Part shown: positions 4,773 to 5,881 of the stretch, piece by piece | Layout: every line of letters begins with the position of its first letter | How positions within the stretch are numbered: the stretch's first letter is position 1 | Source: an uncultured Lachnospiraceae bacterium | GTDB taxonomy: Bacteria; Bacillota; Clostridia; Lachnospirales; Lachnospiraceae | Assembly: GCA_902773445.1 (NCBI GenBank) | Contig: CACYEU010000192.1 | Span: forward strand, 1-5,881 | DNA: 5,881 nt | Reading direction: 5' to 3' | Translations under genes and position numbers: made by a program | Notes under the pieces: model-generated | Databases searched by the model: none | What the model saw: the letters and a program-made list of their open reading frames with translations, nothing else | What the model was told of the DNA's origin: nothing

Positions 4773-5881
4773 ATGAGTACAGAGAAAATCCCTTATAAGA
4801 TCTATTTACACGAAGACCAGCTTCCGAAGAATTGGTATAACGTGCGGGCTGACATGACGAAAAAGCAGCCGCCGCTGGTCAATCCGGGCACCGGCAAACC
4901 GATGGCACCCGAGGAACTCTATCCGGTCTTCTGCGAGGAACTGGTCAAGCAGGAATTTGATGATGATACCCGCGAGATCCCGATCCCGACAGAGATCCGT
5001 GATTTCTACAAAATGTACCGTCCGTCACCGCTCGTCCGCGCCTATTGTCTGGAAGAGATCCTCGACACACCGGCAAAGATCTATTACAAGTTTGAGGGGA
5101 ATAATACGAGCGGAAGCCATAAGCTCAATTCAGCGATCGTGCAGGCTTACTATGCGAAGCAGCAGGGACTGAAAGGCGTGACGACCGAGACAGGAGCCGG
5201 CCAGTGGGGCACGGCGCTGTCGATGGCCTGCTCATATCTTGACCTCGACTGCAAAGTCTATATGGTCAAAGTTTCCTATGAGCAGAAACCGTACCGCCGC
5301 GAGGTCATGCGCACCTACGGCGCGTCAGTCACCCCGTCGCCGTCAGATACCACTGAAGTCGGCAAGAAGATCCTGGCCGCTCACCCGGGAACAAACGGAA
5401 GCCTCGGATGCGCGATCTCCGAAGCAGTCGAAGCAGCCGTGTCGACTCCGGGATACCGCTATGTGCTCGGCAGTGTACTGAACCAGGTGCTCCTGCACCA
5501 GTCTGTGATCGGTCTGGAAACCAAGGCAGCCATGGACAAGTACGGCATCAAGCCGGATATCATCATCGGCTGCGCGGGCGGCGGCTCCAACCTCGGCGGC
5601 CTCATTGCCCCGTTCATGGGTGAGAAGCTTCGCGGCGAAGCGGATTACCGGATTATTGCCATTGAACCGGCATCCTGCCCCAGCTTCACCCGCGGCACCT
5701 TTGCCTATGATTTCTGCGATACCGGCATGATCTGCCCGCTGGCCAAGATGTATACCCTGGGCAGCAGCTTTATCCCGTCCGCCAACCACGCCGGCGGTCT
5801 CCGCTTCCACGGCATGAGCACCACACTCTCCCAGCTGTACCACGACGGGTACATGGAAGCCAGAAGCGTAGAGCAGACCTC
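4773..5881 (+). CDS. trpB2: Tryptophan synthase beta-like protein TrpB2, 3' end outside window
   Basis: This is a PLP enzyme of fold type II that condenses indole with serine to give tryptophan. The frame is open for 369 residues to the window end; the family is usually about 450, so roughly the last fifth is missing. Motifs seen are EGNNTSGSHKLNSA (108-121, Schiff-base Lys117), ETGAGQWG (139-146, catalytic Glu139) and the phosphate-binding GCAGGGSNLGG (266-276). The long N-terminal extension before the PLP lysine and the Trp in GAGQWG (classical TrpB has His) mark the TrpB2 subgroup, which generally works without a TrpA partner. The ATG at 4773 has AAGGAG six bases upstream. No other trp gene is visible in the window. 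The Trp-specific T-box independently supports the assignment. Indole salvage is the likely role, and one archaeal TrpB2 is reported to use phosphoserine instead of serine. Confidence 0.94.
   Translation, partial: MSTEKIPYKIYLHEDQLPKNWYNVRADMTKKQPPLVNPGTGKPMAPEELYPVFCEELVKQEFDDDTREIPIPTEIRDFYKMYRPSPLVRAYCLEEILDTPAKIYYKFEGNNTSGSHKLNSAIVQAYYAKQQGLKGVTTETGAGQWGTALSMACSYLDLDCKVYMVKVSYEQKPYRREVMRTYGASVTPSPSDTTEVGKKILAAHPGTNGSLGCAISEAVEAAVSTPGYRYVLGSVLNQVLLHQSVIGLETKAAMDKYGIKPDIIIGCAGGGSNLGGLIAPFMGEKLRGEADYRIIAIEPASCPSFTRGTFAYDFCDTGMICPLAKMYTLGSSFIPSANHAGGLRFHGMSTTLSQLYHDGYMEARSVEQT

Noticed and set aside
4376..4774. Reverse-strand ORF of 132 codons
   Set aside because: It runs antisense through the T-box and promoter, whose structure fully explains the sequence, and the translation resembles no protein I know.
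5343..5843. Reverse-strand ORF of 166 codons opposite trpB2
   Set aside because: The + strand encodes conserved TrpB2 motifs throughout this stretch; the antisense frame is an artefact of composition.

Overview
The window looks like chromosomal DNA of a strictly anaerobic Gram-positive bacterium, probably Bacillota (Clostridia-like). Three signs point there: a T-box riboswitch, ferredoxin-dependent 2-oxoacid metabolism, and strong AGGAGG-type ribosome binding sites. The coding regions are visibly GC-rich and the long intergenic region is AT-rich. Genus and species cannot be told from the sequence alone. All four genes are on the + strand.

Layout. Bases 1-384 are the 3' end of a ROK-family (sugar kinase-like) gene. 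Bases 408-3948 are a tight three-gene operon: iorA and iorB, the two subunits of indolepyruvate:ferredoxin oxidoreductase, then a class I/II PLP aminotransferase joined by an ATGA stop/start overlap. A strong hairpin terminator at 3971-3998 closes the operon. Bases 3999-4346 hold no gene but contain four diverged repeats of a 36-nt hairpin at a 73-74-nt period. Bases 4347-4408 hold one clear promoter and one possible promoter. Bases 4415-4680 are a T-box leader with a TGG (Trp) specifier and its own terminator. A structured untranslated stretch follows, and trpB2, a stand-alone tryptophan synthase beta-like gene, starts at 4773 and runs off the window end.

How the genes fit together. The aminotransferase could interconvert aromatic amino acids and arylpyruvates. 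IorAB would interconvert arylpyruvates and arylacetyl-CoA with ferredoxin. TrpB2 would make tryptophan from indole and serine, and its leader appears to sense uncharged tRNA-Trp. The neighbourhood therefore reads as aromatic amino acid (tryptophan/indole) metabolism, although the substrate of the aminotransferase and the direction of the Ior reaction are inferences.

The least explained element is the repeat array at 4064-4335. Each copy keeps its base pairing although the paired sequences differ from copy to copy. Its size and spacing imitate a CRISPR array, but it is not one.
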